Positions 54,561 through 62,590 of a stretch of DNA of 64,000 bases are shown in pieces; the stretch's first letter is position 1; each line of letters starts with the position of its first letter. This stretch comes from Plantimonas leprariae (GTDB lineage Bacteria > Pseudomonadota > Alphaproteobacteria > Rhizobiales > Rhizobiaceae): positions 95,721-159,720 of the forward strand of contig NZ_VZDO01000007.1 of assembly GCF_008802405.1 (NCBI RefSeq), read 5' to 3'. The position numbers were made by a program, and so were the translations under genes. The notes below the pieces were generated by a model that saw only the letters and a program-made list of their open reading frames with translations, ran no database searches and had not been told where the DNA came from.

Positions 54561-55307
54561 ATGCGGATATTGAAGTTCGTTCTCCTCGCCTTCGTGCTCG
54601 TCTATCTCGTGCCGGCGGGCCTCGCCGTCGCCTTCTGGTACGCCGGCAACCACCCTTCGAGCTGGCGCGACGCGGACTGGACCAGCGCGAAGCTCCTGCC
54701 GCCGGCGTCGGCCGCGCGCGATGCGGCCGTCTACGTCTTCGCCGCACGCACCGGCGGTCTGAAGGGCGCGGTGTCGGAACATTCCTGGATCGTCGTGAAG
54801 GACGAAGGCGCGCCCTCCTACGAGCGCTGGGACAAGGTCGGCTGGGGTTCGCCGATCCGCCGCAACGCCTATCCGCCGGACGGACGCTGGTATTCGAACC
54901 CGCCGCGCCTCGTGCTGGAGCGGCACGGCGAGGCGACGAAGGCGATCATCCCGGCGGTGCGGCGGGCGATCGAGACCTATCCCTTCGCCATGCAGGGCGG
55001 CTACCACATCTTCCCGGGGCCGAACTCCAACACCTTCGTCGAGCACGTCCTGCGCAACGTCCCCGGCCTGCGGACGACGCTGCCGCCGGCGGCGATCGGG
55101 CGGGACTTCCCGTCCGACGGCCGCTTCGCCGAATGGGACGGCGACCGCGGCGACCTCCGCCTGTCGATCCTCGGCTATGCCGGCGTCGCGGCCGGCGCGA
55201 CGTCGGGCTTCGAGGTCAACATCCTCGGCCTCGTCGCCGGCATCGATCCGCGGCGTCTCGCGGTGAAGGTGCCGGCCTTCGGTACCTACGCGCTGCTGGC
55301 GGCCTGA
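54561..55307 (+). CDS. DUF3750 protein
   Basis: A 248-residue protein with one N-terminal membrane anchor (residues 4-26) and the DUF3750 marks FPGPNSNTFVEHVLR and SEHSWIVVKDEG. Its Asn/His-containing core suggests a hydrolase-like fold but no activity is known. Its end overlaps the convergent tail-fibre gene by 22 bases. Confidence 0.82.
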   Translation: MRILKFVLLAFVLVYLVPAGLAVAFWYAGNHPSSWRDADWTSAKLLPPASAARDAAVYVFAARTGGLKGAVSEHSWIVVKDEGAPSYERWDKVGWGSPIRRNAYPPDGRWYSNPPRLVLERHGEATKAIIPAVRRAIETYPFAMQGGYHIFPGPNSNTFVEHVLRNVPGLRTTLPPAAIGRDFPSDGRFAEWDGDRGDLRLSILGYAGVAAGATSGFEVNILGLVAGIDPRRLAVKVPAFGTYALLAA

Positions 55308-56422
55308 GCCGCCGCCTCCAGCGCCTCGACGCGCTGGCGGGTCTCGCGCAAGGCGGCCCAGAGCAGCGCGACGAGCTGGTCCGGCCGCAGCCAGTGGCGG
55401 CTCGTTGGGTCGGCCGGGTCGTCCAGCCCCCAGGCGGCGACGTCGAGTCCTTGGCGGTCCAGCGCGGCGCGAAGGTCCTGCGCGATGAAGCCGGCATGCC
55501 GCCGCCGGCCGGGGCGGGCCACCGTGCCACCCTCCGCCGCGTCGCGGCCACCCTCGATCCAGCGGAACGTCACCGCCTCCACCGCATCCACGAGGCGGGC
55601 GGCGAGCTCCGGATCGAGCGCCTCGATCTCGGTCTTGTCGCGGCGGTCCGAGGTCTGGATCACGCCGTTCGCCGACCAGATCTGCGACCAGCGCGCTCCG
55701 CTGCCGCCGAGCGCGGAGGTGTTGTCGGCCGCCGGCCGGATGGCGGCCGTGCGGGCTTCGGCGGCCAGACTCAATCCGCCGGTCGCGTTGTCGACCCGCA
55801 GCGCCTCGCGCCACGTCGCGCCGTCGGCGCTGACCTTCAGGGCGAAGCGGTCGTCGCCGACGGTGCCGAACTCGGCCCGGCCGGAATAGCCGGTCTGGAA
55901 CAGGAAGGAGGCGGTGCCCGCCGCCGCGGCCTTGTTGAGCTTGACGCGCATGTCGCCGCTGCCGGGCCGGACGTCGTCGTGGCTGAACAGCGCGGCGTCG
56001 GACTTCAGGGCGAAGCGGTTCACGGCATCCGCGGCCGCGTTGACGCCGAGGAGCGGCGCGTTCTGGATCGGAACCTTGCCGAGCGCCGGCACCCAGCCGG
56101 CGCCGTCGAAGGCGAGAAGCGCGTCCTCGTCCGCGACCCAGGCGAGCCAGCCTTCGCGCGGCGCGAAGAAGGCCCAGGCCCCGTCCTGCCAGGCGGCGAT
56201 CCGCCCCGCCTGCCCGGCCCAAGCCCCGCTCGCGGCCGCGCCCACGATGAAGCGCGCCCCGTTCGCCGCGTCGGCCGGCGGCGCGACGAGGTCGCGGTCG
56301 GCGACGCCGACCTGCACCACGGCGTCGAGCATCCGCAGCGCCTCGTTGTGGGTAAGATGCTTCTGCGCCTGCGAGGGCATGATGTAGGGGAAGGCGAAAT
56401 TCGGCGTCGCGTCGTCGGGCAT
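55286..56422 (-). CDS. DUF2793/S74-type tail-fibre-like protein
   Basis: A 378-residue phage-like protein. The first ~110 residues match DUF2793 (FPYIMPSQAQKHLTHNEALRMLDA), the middle is beta-rich, and the last ~120 residues carry an intramolecular chaperone of the S74 type, with the Ser/Lys autocleavage signature in TSDRRDKTEIE and the FIAQDL block. Such tails trimerise and self-cleave. No capsid, tail or lysis genes are nearby, so it is an orphan, possibly a gene-transfer-agent or prophage remnant. Confidence 0.85.
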   Translation of the reverse strand: MPDDATPNFAFPYIMPSQAQKHLTHNEALRMLDAVVQVGVADRDLVAPPADAANGARFIVGAAASGAWAGQAGRIAAWQDGAWAFFAPREGWLAWVADEDALLAFDGAGWVPALGKVPIQNAPLLGVNAAADAVNRFALKSDAALFSHDDVRPGSGDMRVKLNKAAAAGTASFLFQTGYSGRAEFGTVGDDRFALKVSADGATWREALRVDNATGGLSLAAEARTAAIRPAADNTSALGGSGARWSQIWSANGVIQTSDRRDKTEIEALDPELAARLVDAVEAVTFRWIEGGRDAAEGGTVARPGRRRHAGFIAQDLRAALDRQGLDVAAWGLDDPADPTSRHWLRPDQLVALLWAALRETRQRVEALEAAAQAASSA

Positions 56423-56660
56423 CGGAACCTCGTCGGATCGGGAAAGCTGCCGCCGGATGCTACGGCGCACCGCCGGACGGGGGATAAGAGGCCGTCGGAA
56501 AAGGCGGTCGACCGGCCGCCCGGTCATGGTCCGGTGCCGGTCGGACCGAGGTCCGGGCTGGAGCCGTAAAGGTCCTGGGCCGCTATCGCGGCGCGGCGGC
56601 GGCCGGCATGTTTTCCTCACCGGCCGGGCAGCAGGCCTGCCGGCAACGAGGAGACAGGCC

Positions 56661-56930
56661 ATGATCGACACGACCCGCATCCAGCGCGCCCTCGCCACCG
56701 CTTCGCTGGCGCTCGCCTTCACCGCCGCGCCCGTCGCGCTCTACGCCACGAGCGGCCTCACGGGCCTGACGGCCGCCGCGAAGGAAGCCGAGTCCGGCGG
56801 CAGGCACGAGGCCGGCGACGACAAGGGCGGCAAGCGGAACGACGACAAGGGCGGCGACAAGCACGGCGGCAAGAAGAACGACGACCATCCGGGCGCGCAC
56901 GACCAGAACGGCAAGGGCAAGTACAAGTAA
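56661..56930 (+). CDS. Secreted Lys/Asp/Gly-rich hypothetical protein
   Basis: An 89-residue protein with a signal peptide (about residues 1-40, hydrophobic core LATASLALAFTAA) and a highly charged tail of DDKGG-like repeats (GDDKGGKRNDDKGGDKHGG). No family recognised. Ribosome site GAGGAGA precedes ATG 56661. The next gene has related DDKGG segments, suggesting a related pair. Confidence 0.7.
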   Translation: MIDTTRIQRALATASLALAFTAAPVALYATSGLTGLTAAAKEAESGGRHEAGDDKGGKRNDDKGGDKHGGKKNDDHPGAHDQNGKGKYK

Positions 56931-57007
56931 GAACCCGCCTTTTCACCAAAGAACGATACGTCGGAGCGGCAGGGCGCCGCTTCGACCGAAGCGCACGAGG
57001 ATCCCCC

Positions 57008-57601
57008 ATGACCATCCGCATCGCATCCCGAGCCGCGCTTCTGTTCGCGGCGACCATTCTCGCGGCCCAGCCGTTCACTTTCGGCTCCGGGGCGTTTCAC
57101 GCCGCGGCCGCCTTCGCCAAGGACGGCGGGTCGGGCGGTGGCGGCGGATCGGGAGGCGGTCACGGCGGCGGAAGTGGCGGCAGCGGGGGTGGCGGCGGCA
57201 GCCACGGCAGCTCCGGCGGCAGCGGTGGCTCCAGCGGCTCCGGCAGTCACGGAAGCTCGGGCGGTGGCGGCTCGTCGAACGGCGGAAGCTCCGGCAATTC
57301 CGGCAGCCACGGCTCGAATCGCGGCGGCGACGACAAGGGCGGTGGTCGGAACGGCGCCGACGACCGGGCGGGCGACGACCGGCGAGCCGGCGAGGCGCGT
57401 CGCGGTCTCGAGCACGTTTCGGCCACGACCGGCGCCAGGATCGAGACGGACGGCCGGAACATCGAGATCACGACGCGCGACGGCTTCAAGGAAGAGATCG
57501 AGAACGGCCGGTACGAGATGAAGGATCCGCGCGGCCGCACGATCGTGGAGCGCGCCGCGACGGCGGCCGACCGGGCGCGGCTCGCACGCTTCGCGCGCTG
57601 A
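57008..57601 (+). CDS. Secreted Gly/Ser-rich protein
   Basis: A 197-residue protein with a signal peptide ending AFA-KD (about residue 38), a Gly/Ser/His low-complexity region (residues 40-105), a GGDDKGGG patch like that of the upstream gene, and a folded C-terminal third (ARIETDGRNIEITTRDGFKEEIENGRYEMKD). The low-complexity part may be a surface linker. No family recognised. Its end faces the convergent response regulator gene. Confidence 0.7.
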   Translation: MTIRIASRAALLFAATILAAQPFTFGSGAFHAAAAFAKDGGSGGGGGSGGGHGGGSGGSGGGGGSHGSSGGSGGSSGSGSHGSSGGGGSSNGGSSGNSGSHGSNRGGDDKGGGRNGADDRAGDDRRAGEARRGLEHVSATTGARIETDGRNIEITTRDGFKEEIENGRYEMKDPRGRTIVERAATAADRARLARFAR

Positions 57602-57613
57602 CGAGGCCGCGCC

Positions 57614-57648
57614 GCCGCGAGGACGCTCCGGCGTCCCCGCTTCGCGGC
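57614..57648. terminator. Hairpin between convergent genes
   Basis: GCCGCGA/TCGCGGC (outer) and GGACGC/GCGTCC (inner, loop TCCG) form a two-part stem with a 5-base bulge, between the stops at 57601 and 57650. No T-run, so termination is weakly supported. Confidence 0.45.
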
Positions 57649-57649
57649 A

Positions 57650-58300
57650 TCAGCCGCTCCGCGGCCGGTCCTTCAGCAGCACCGCCGCTTCCGTGCGATT
57701 GCGCACGTTCAGCTTGCCGAGAATACTGGTCATGTGATGCTTGACCGTCTTCTCCTGAAGGTCGAGGCGGAGCCCGACCTCCTTGTTGCTGAGCCCGTCC
57801 GCCACGAGGCGCAGGATCTCGTCCTCCCGGTCCGTCAGCCGCGCCAGCGGGTCGTCCCTGACGGCCTGGGGCGCCGGCCGGCGCATCGCGGACAGGATGC
57901 GCGCCGCCAGCGTCGGCGGCACGTAGCTTTCGCCGCGCATCACGGCATCCAAGACGTCCACCAGGTTCTCGGAGCCGACCCCCTTCAGGACGTATCCCTT
58001 CGCGCCGGCCGCCAGCGCCGCCAGCACGTCGTCGTCGCTCTCCGAAGCGGTCAGCACCACCACACGGACCGTCGGCGCGCTCTCCGCGATACGGCGCACA
58101 GCGTCGAGGCCGGAACCCGGCATCGACAGGTCGATCAGCGCCAGGTCGGGTTCCGCTTCCCGCACGCTCGCCACCGCACCGTCGGCATCGGGCACCTGCG
58201 CGACGACATCGTAGCGGCCGGTTTCGGCGAGACTGAGCGCGACGCCCGCCCGGAACAACGGATGGTCGTCCGCCAGGACGATGCGTCGAACCTCGCTCAT
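57650..58300 (-). CDS. NarL/LuxR-family response regulator
   Basis: A 216-residue regulator with a receiver domain (D11, D12 and phosphoacceptor D57 in ALIDLSMPG, K in YVLKG) and a C-terminal LuxR helix-turn-helix (LTDREDEILRLVADGLSNKEVG followed by LDLQEKTVKHH; core LSNKEVG). ATG 58300 overlaps the kinase stop by four bases, so the two are a cognate pair. Targets may include the divergent COG4315-DoxX genes. Confidence 0.92.
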   Translation of the reverse strand: MSEVRRIVLADDHPLFRAGVALSLAETGRYDVVAQVPDADGAVASVREAEPDLALIDLSMPGSGLDAVRRIAESAPTVRVVVLTASESDDDVLAALAAGAKGYVLKGVGSENLVDVLDAVMRGESYVPPTLAARILSAMRRPAPQAVRDDPLARLTDREDEILRLVADGLSNKEVGLRLDLQEKTVKHHMTSILGKLNVRNRTEAAVLLKDRPRSG

Positions 58301-59700
58301 GCGGCCAGCTCCCGAACGTTGGCGATGGTCATGACGAGGCCGGTTCCCTCCGGCCCGGTCTCGACGTCGAGCGTGCCGCCGAGGCTCTCGATCCGGTCGC
58401 GCAGGCCCGACAGGCCGAGACCCGGCTCCGCCGCGCCGATGCCCCCGCCCCGGTCGTCCACCCGCACCGTCAGCCGCTCGGCGTCGAGCCGGACCGTGAC
58501 CGCCTGGCCGGCACCGCCGGCATGGCGGAAGGCGTTGGTCAGCCCCTCCTGGACGAAACGGTAGACGCCGATCTTCTCGGCCGGGCTGAGCGCCACCGGC
58601 TGCGCCGGCAGGTCGAGCCGGACATGGGTGCCGGTGCGGCGCTCGTGCGCGAGCGCCGCCGTCTCGACGAGTCCCGCCAGATCGAGCGACTCGATCGTCG
58701 GCAGCGCGAGGCCGTGGCAGATGCCGCGGATGTCGGACATCGCCTCGTCGAGGAAGCCGCGGATGGACCTGATCTCCTCCACCTTCGCCGGGTCGCCGGA
58801 TTGCGCCAGCCCCGGGCTGCCGAGCCGCAGCGAGGCGAGCGCCAGAAGCTGCGCCGGGCCGTCGTGCAGGTCGGCGCTGAGCCGGCGGAGCGTCCGCTCG
58901 TTCAGCGCCGCGACGCGGCTCGACGCCTCGCGCACCCGCCGGCCGAGCCGGCGGTTCTCGGCGAGGAGGCGCTGGAGGTCGGCGACGCGGCCTTCGAGGT
59001 CGCTCCGCTGGCGGGCGATCGTCGCGCTGCCGCGCATGACGATGCCGAACAGCGCCCCCATCATCGCCAGCGTCACGGCGGCGACGACGAACCAGCTCCT
59101 GAGTCGCGCCGCGAACAGGCCGTTCTCCAGGTCGCCAGCATGCTCGTAGAACTCGGCGACGGCGACGATCTCGCCCGACCAGGGCGCGCGGATCGGATTG
59201 TAGATCTCCAGGAGCGGCACGTCGGAGCCCCGCTCGGTCGCGTCCTCGTCGTCGTCGAGGTCGTCGAACTCGGCGGCGACGTGGCCCGACCACGCCTTCT
59301 TCAGGCTGTCCGTCGGCTGGAAGCGCTTGCCGATCAGCGAGGGATCGCTCGAATAGGTGATCAGTCCGCCGCGGCCCCAGAGCTTGAATGTCTCCAGCCG
59401 CGCGCCGAGCGCTCCCTGCGCCAGGGTCTCGTCGAGCGCGCGCCTCGCCCCCTCGGACAGGACGCTCGACCCGTCGATGTCGGCCAGCAGCGGCGCGATG
59501 ACGCCGTCGACGTAGAGAGCCGTCGCCGTCGCCGTATTCTGCGTCACCCCTTCCTCGATCTGGCGCGTCACCCAGAAGCCGATCACCACCATGCCGACGA
59601 CGAGCACCGCCGCGCCGGCGAGGAGATACTGCCGCGCGAGGCTGAGGACGCGCCAGCGACGCAGCAGCGCGCGCACCGTCGAAGGGAAGGCGAGAGCCAT
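58297..59700 (-). CDS. Membrane sensor histidine kinase (HisKA_3, NarX-like)
   Basis: A 467-residue kinase. Helices at about 25-45 and 203-222 enclose a periplasmic sensor domain containing an unusual acidic patch (FDDLDDDEDATERG, residues 145-158). The phosphoacceptor is H279 in SADLHDGPAQ, followed by FVQEGLTNAFRHAGG and the ATP-binding DDRGGGIG. It signals to the overlapping LuxR-type regulator. The signal is unknown; the acidic patch might bind metal. Confidence 0.92.
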   Translation of the reverse strand: MALAFPSTVRALLRRWRVLSLARQYLLAGAAVLVVGMVVIGFWVTRQIEEGVTQNTATATALYVDGVIAPLLADIDGSSVLSEGARRALDETLAQGALGARLETFKLWGRGGLITYSSDPSLIGKRFQPTDSLKKAWSGHVAAEFDDLDDDEDATERGSDVPLLEIYNPIRAPWSGEIVAVAEFYEHAGDLENGLFAARLRSWFVVAAVTLAMMGALFGIVMRGSATIARQRSDLEGRVADLQRLLAENRRLGRRVREASSRVAALNERTLRRLSADLHDGPAQLLALASLRLGSPGLAQSGDPAKVEEIRSIRGFLDEAMSDIRGICHGLALPTIESLDLAGLVETAALAHERRTGTHVRLDLPAQPVALSPAEKIGVYRFVQEGLTNAFRHAGGAGQAVTVRLDAERLTVRVDDRGGGIGAAEPGLGLSGLRDRIESLGGTLDVETGPEGTGLVMTIANVRELAA

Positions 59701-59732
59701 CCGGCGATCCTATCGCCTTCGGCGGCCGAAGC

Positions 59733-59774
59733 CCATCGGACCACCGAACGCCGCGCCATCGGACTTTGGTCCGA
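59733..59774. promoter_or_regulatory. Repeated CCATCGGAC boxes and palindrome in a divergent promoter region
   Basis: CCATCGGAC occurs at 59733-59741 and again at 59756-59764, where it runs into the perfect palindrome TCGGAC-TTTG-GTCCGA (59759-59774). The sites lie between the kinase gene (start 59700, leftward) and the COG4315 gene (start 59852, rightward), as expected for an operator of the adjacent response regulator. Binding is inferred. Confidence 0.5.
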
Positions 59775-59851
59775 AGCGGCGTCACATGCGGCCTGCCATG
59801 CTCGCGGATGACGGGCAGGTCGGGCTTGCCTTCGCAAGGGGAGAAGACCGC

Positions 59852-60250
59852 ATGCGCACCATCCTTCATCGAACGCTGCTCGCGGGAGGCATCGCGGCGC
59901 TTCTGGCCGCGCGGGCCGTCGCCTTCGCGGCGGAGGGCGCTCCCGCCTCGACAGGCGAGACGAAGCTCGGCCCGGCGCTCGTCGACGCCAAGGGCATGAC
60001 GCTCTACACCTTCGACAAGGACGAGGCCGGCAAGTCCGCCTGTTCGGGCAAGTGCGCGGCCAACTGGCCGCCGCTTGCGGCCGCGGCCGGAGCGAAGGCT
60101 GACGGCGAGTGGTCGCTGGTCTCGCGCGATGACGGCGCCATGCAATGGGCCTACAAGGGCAAACCGCTGTATGGCTGGGTCAAGGACTCGCGGCCCGGCG
60201 ACGTGACCGGTGACGGCGTCAACGACGTTTGGCACATCGCCAAGCCATGA
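59852..60250 (+). CDS. COG4315 secreted protein
   Basis: A 132-residue protein with a signal peptide (cleavage near AFA-AE) and two repeats of the 'secreted repeat of unknown function' type (PF03640): GMTLYTFDKDEAGKSACSGKCAANWPPL and the following MQWAYKGKPLYGWVKDS. The paired Cys in SACSGKC may form a disulfide. GGGGAGAAG precedes ATG 59852. The stop lies 29 bases before the DoxX start, so they form an operon opposite the two-component pair. Confidence 0.85.
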   Translation: MRTILHRTLLAGGIAALLAARAVAFAAEGAPASTGETKLGPALVDAKGMTLYTFDKDEAGKSACSGKCAANWPPLAAAAGAKADGEWSLVSRDDGAMQWAYKGKPLYGWVKDSRPGDVTGDGVNDVWHIAKP

Positions 60251-60279
60251 GCGCGCAAACCTTGGAGGGAAGCAATCGC

Positions 60280-60672
60280 ATGAACATCGAAGCCTGGAGC
60301 CCCCGCGCCCTCGCAGCGCTCCGGATCGTCTCCGGTCTCTTGTTCATGGAGCACGGAGCCCAGAAGCTGCTCGGCTTCCCGCCCTCGGAGAACCCCGGCC
60401 CGCCGTTGTTCTCCCTGTTCGGGCTCGGCGGCGTCCTGGAACTCTTCGGCGGCATCCTGATCGTGCTCGGCCTGTTCACGCGGCCGGTCGCCTTCATCCT
60501 GTCCGGCGAGATGGCGGTGGCCTACTGGATGTTCCACGCGCCGGAAAGCGCCTTCCCGATTCTCAACCAGGGCGACGCGGCGATCCTCTTTTGCTTCGTG
60601 TTCCTGTATCTGGCGGCCGCCGGCCCGGGAAGCTGGAGCGTCGACGGCAAGCTCACGCCGCGGCGGGACTGA
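60280..60672 (+). CDS. DoxX family membrane protein
   Basis: A 130-residue DoxX-like protein with four helices and the marks LFMEHGAQKLLGFPP and GGVLELFGGILIVLGLFTRP. DoxX proteins act in redox or oxidative-stress functions, often near thiol or quinone enzymes. GGAGGGA fixes ATG 60280; an earlier ATG at 60247 would overlap the previous stop. Role inferred. Confidence 0.85.
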   Translation: MNIEAWSPRALAALRIVSGLLFMEHGAQKLLGFPPSENPGPPLFSLFGLGGVLELFGGILIVLGLFTRPVAFILSGEMAVAYWMFHAPESAFPILNQGDAAILFCFVFLYLAAAGPGSWSVDGKLTPRRD

Positions 60673-60865
60673 ACCGGCCGCCGTATCCACGGGACCAGGC
60701 GGTCCCACCTCGAGGTCTTCCCGCCCCGCGGCGCGTCCCGAGACCGAGATCGTTTGACGGCTCAAGAAAGCGGCGCGCCTCACGACATTTGCGCCGTTCC
60801 TCTCGCAACCCCGACGCGCTACAGGCGCTTTGAACGTAAAGCGGCGGGGCGAGGCGAACGGCGCG

Positions 60866-61594
60866 ATGGGATCCGACAACGAGGCGCTCGACGTCCTTCT
60901 GCGGCGGCTGAGCTCGGCGAGCGAGCTTTCCGATAAGGACCGCGACATCCTGGCAGGCCTCGACTTCGACTATCGCAGCTTTCCCCCGCGCGCCAGGATC
61001 GCTGAAATGGGCGACACGCCGACGCTGTGCTTCGTGGTGCTCGACGGCGTGACCTCGCGCTACCAGCTGACGCGCGACGGCGAGTACCAGATCCACGCCA
61101 TCCAGATCCGCGGTGAACTGCCGGACCTCTGCAGCCTGCATCTCGGCGAGATGGACCACAGCATCCGCACCCTGTCCGAATGCCGGCTGGCCTTCGTCGA
61201 GCATGCCAGCCTCTTCGACGCCTGCAACCGCTCCCCGACGATCAACGCCGCCTTCTGGCGCGAGACGCTGATCGACGCCGCGATCTACCGGGCGTCGAAC
61301 CTGCGGATCGGCAAGCTCTCGGCGGTGGCGCGCCTCGCGCACCTGATCTGCGAGATGACGCTGCGCTTCGATGCGGTCGGCGCGGTGCGGGACGGCCGCT
61401 ATACGCTCGACATGACGCAGCAGGAGATCGGCGACCTGTTGGCCCTGTCCTTCGTCAGCGTCAACCGGGCGCTGCGCACGCTGCGCGAAGAGGGCCTCGC
61501 CGGCATGGAACGCCGTACCGTCGAGATCCTGGACTGGGATCGGCTCGTGGAACGCGGCATGTTCGATCCGGTCTACCTGCACATGAACGCGTAA
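60866..61594 (+). CDS. Crp/Fnr family transcriptional regulator
   Basis: A 242-residue regulator with an N-terminal cyclic-nucleotide-binding-like barrel and a C-terminal winged helix (MTQQEIGDLLALSFVSVNRALRTLREEGL, core DLLALSFVSVNRAL). It lacks the FNR Cys cluster, so it is not an obvious oxygen sensor. It follows DoxX by about 190 bases and ends four bases before the convergent MOSC gene. TTG 60830 could extend it by 12 residues. Confidence 0.9.
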   Translation: MGSDNEALDVLLRRLSSASELSDKDRDILAGLDFDYRSFPPRARIAEMGDTPTLCFVVLDGVTSRYQLTRDGEYQIHAIQIRGELPDLCSLHLGEMDHSIRTLSECRLAFVEHASLFDACNRSPTINAAFWRETLIDAAIYRASNLRIGKLSAVARLAHLICEMTLRFDAVGAVRDGRYTLDMTQQEIGDLLALSFVSVNRALRTLREEGLAGMERRTVEILDWDRLVERGMFDPVYLHMNA

Positions 61595-61597
61595 GGC

Positions 61598-62470
61598 TCA
61601 GGCCGCCTTCGGCCGGCGCAGCGGCCAGCCGCCCTCGCGGCGCTCCAGCACTTCCACCCCGTCGCCGACGGCGATCTCGCCCGGCGCACGCGGCACCGCG
61701 TTCCAGCCGAAAAGGACGCCCGGCGCGCGCCGGTCGCCGGACATGCGCAGACGCGTGAGGCTGGCCAGCGGCTCAGGCCCGTCGAAGACGCCGCCCGACT
61801 GGTCGACCGTCGTCACCGTGCAGCGCGCGCAGGGCTTCACGAGGTCGAGCACCACGTCGCCGACGCGGATCGTCGCCCAGCCGTCCTCCTCGAAGGCTTC
61901 CGTATCCGCGATCACCACGTTCGGCCGGAAACGGTTCATCGGCACCGCCTCCGTGCCGCCCGCCACGATCGTGCGGTTGAGGGCGCGCAGCGACGCCTCC
62001 GTCGCGACCAGCACCGGAAAGCCGTCCGCGAAGCCGACCGGCGCGTCGCGGTCCAGCCAGTCGCGCGACACGCCGCGCTGCGCCTGCCCGTCGAAGTGGG
62101 CGAGACGCAGCGGCCGGCCGAGCCAGCGCGAGAGCGCCCGGTCGTCCTCCGATCCCGCCGCCGCGGCGTCCACCGCGTCCTTCCAGACGCGGACGGCCAG
62201 GCGCTGGTCGCCGTCCGGCACGGGCACGAAGCGCTCGCCGCCGTCCGACGCCACGCTCGCCGGGAAGGACAGGTGCAGCCCGTCCTCGTCCGGCACGGCT
62301 TCGAGCAGCGCCAGGGCCGGCAGTTCGCGCTGCGTCACGAAGCGCCCGTCCGGCTCCACCACCATCCAGCGGCGGTCGCCGGTGAGGCCTGCCAGTTCGA
62401 CCGGCGAGCGGGTCATGGCCACGCCGCGCGCGCCCTTAACCGGATAGACGTTCAAGGCGCTGACCTGCAC
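61598..62470 (-). CDS. MOSC domain protein (YcbX-like)
   Basis: A 290-residue molybdenum-cofactor-binding protein with the N-terminal MOSC beta barrel (YPVKGARGV) and MOSC domain (MNRFRPNVVI, then CARCTVTTVDQ with the cofactor Cys). YcbX and mARC relatives reduce N-hydroxylated compounds. GTG 62470 with AAGGGGA before it is the best start; ATG 62515 would add 15 residues. An associated ferredoxin domain is missing. Confidence 0.88.
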   Translation of the reverse strand: MQVSALNVYPVKGARGVAMTRSPVELAGLTGDRRWMVVEPDGRFVTQRELPALALLEAVPDEDGLHLSFPASVASDGGERFVPVPDGDQRLAVRVWKDAVDAAAAGSEDDRALSRWLGRPLRLAHFDGQAQRGVSRDWLDRDAPVGFADGFPVLVATEASLRALNRTIVAGGTEAVPMNRFRPNVVIADTEAFEEDGWATIRVGDVVLDLVKPCARCTVTTVDQSGGVFDGPEPLASLTRLRMSGDRRAPGVLFGWNAVPRAPGEIAVGDGVEVLERREGGWPLRRPKAA

Positions 62471-62590
62471 TGCGCATCCCCTTGGCGGGTTCGGCGCGGG
62501 AGGCCGCCGAAACATCCGGCGTTTACCATAGGTCGATCCGGTTCGGCCACGTTGGCGATCCGGGAACCTCTCCGGTGATCATCTCGGTGC

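Noticed and set aside
57120..57330. DNA tandem repeat in the Gly/Ser-rich gene
   Set aside because: The repetition is at the level of Gly and Ser codons with irregular units; it is part of a coding low-complexity region, not a separate repeat element or CRISPR array.
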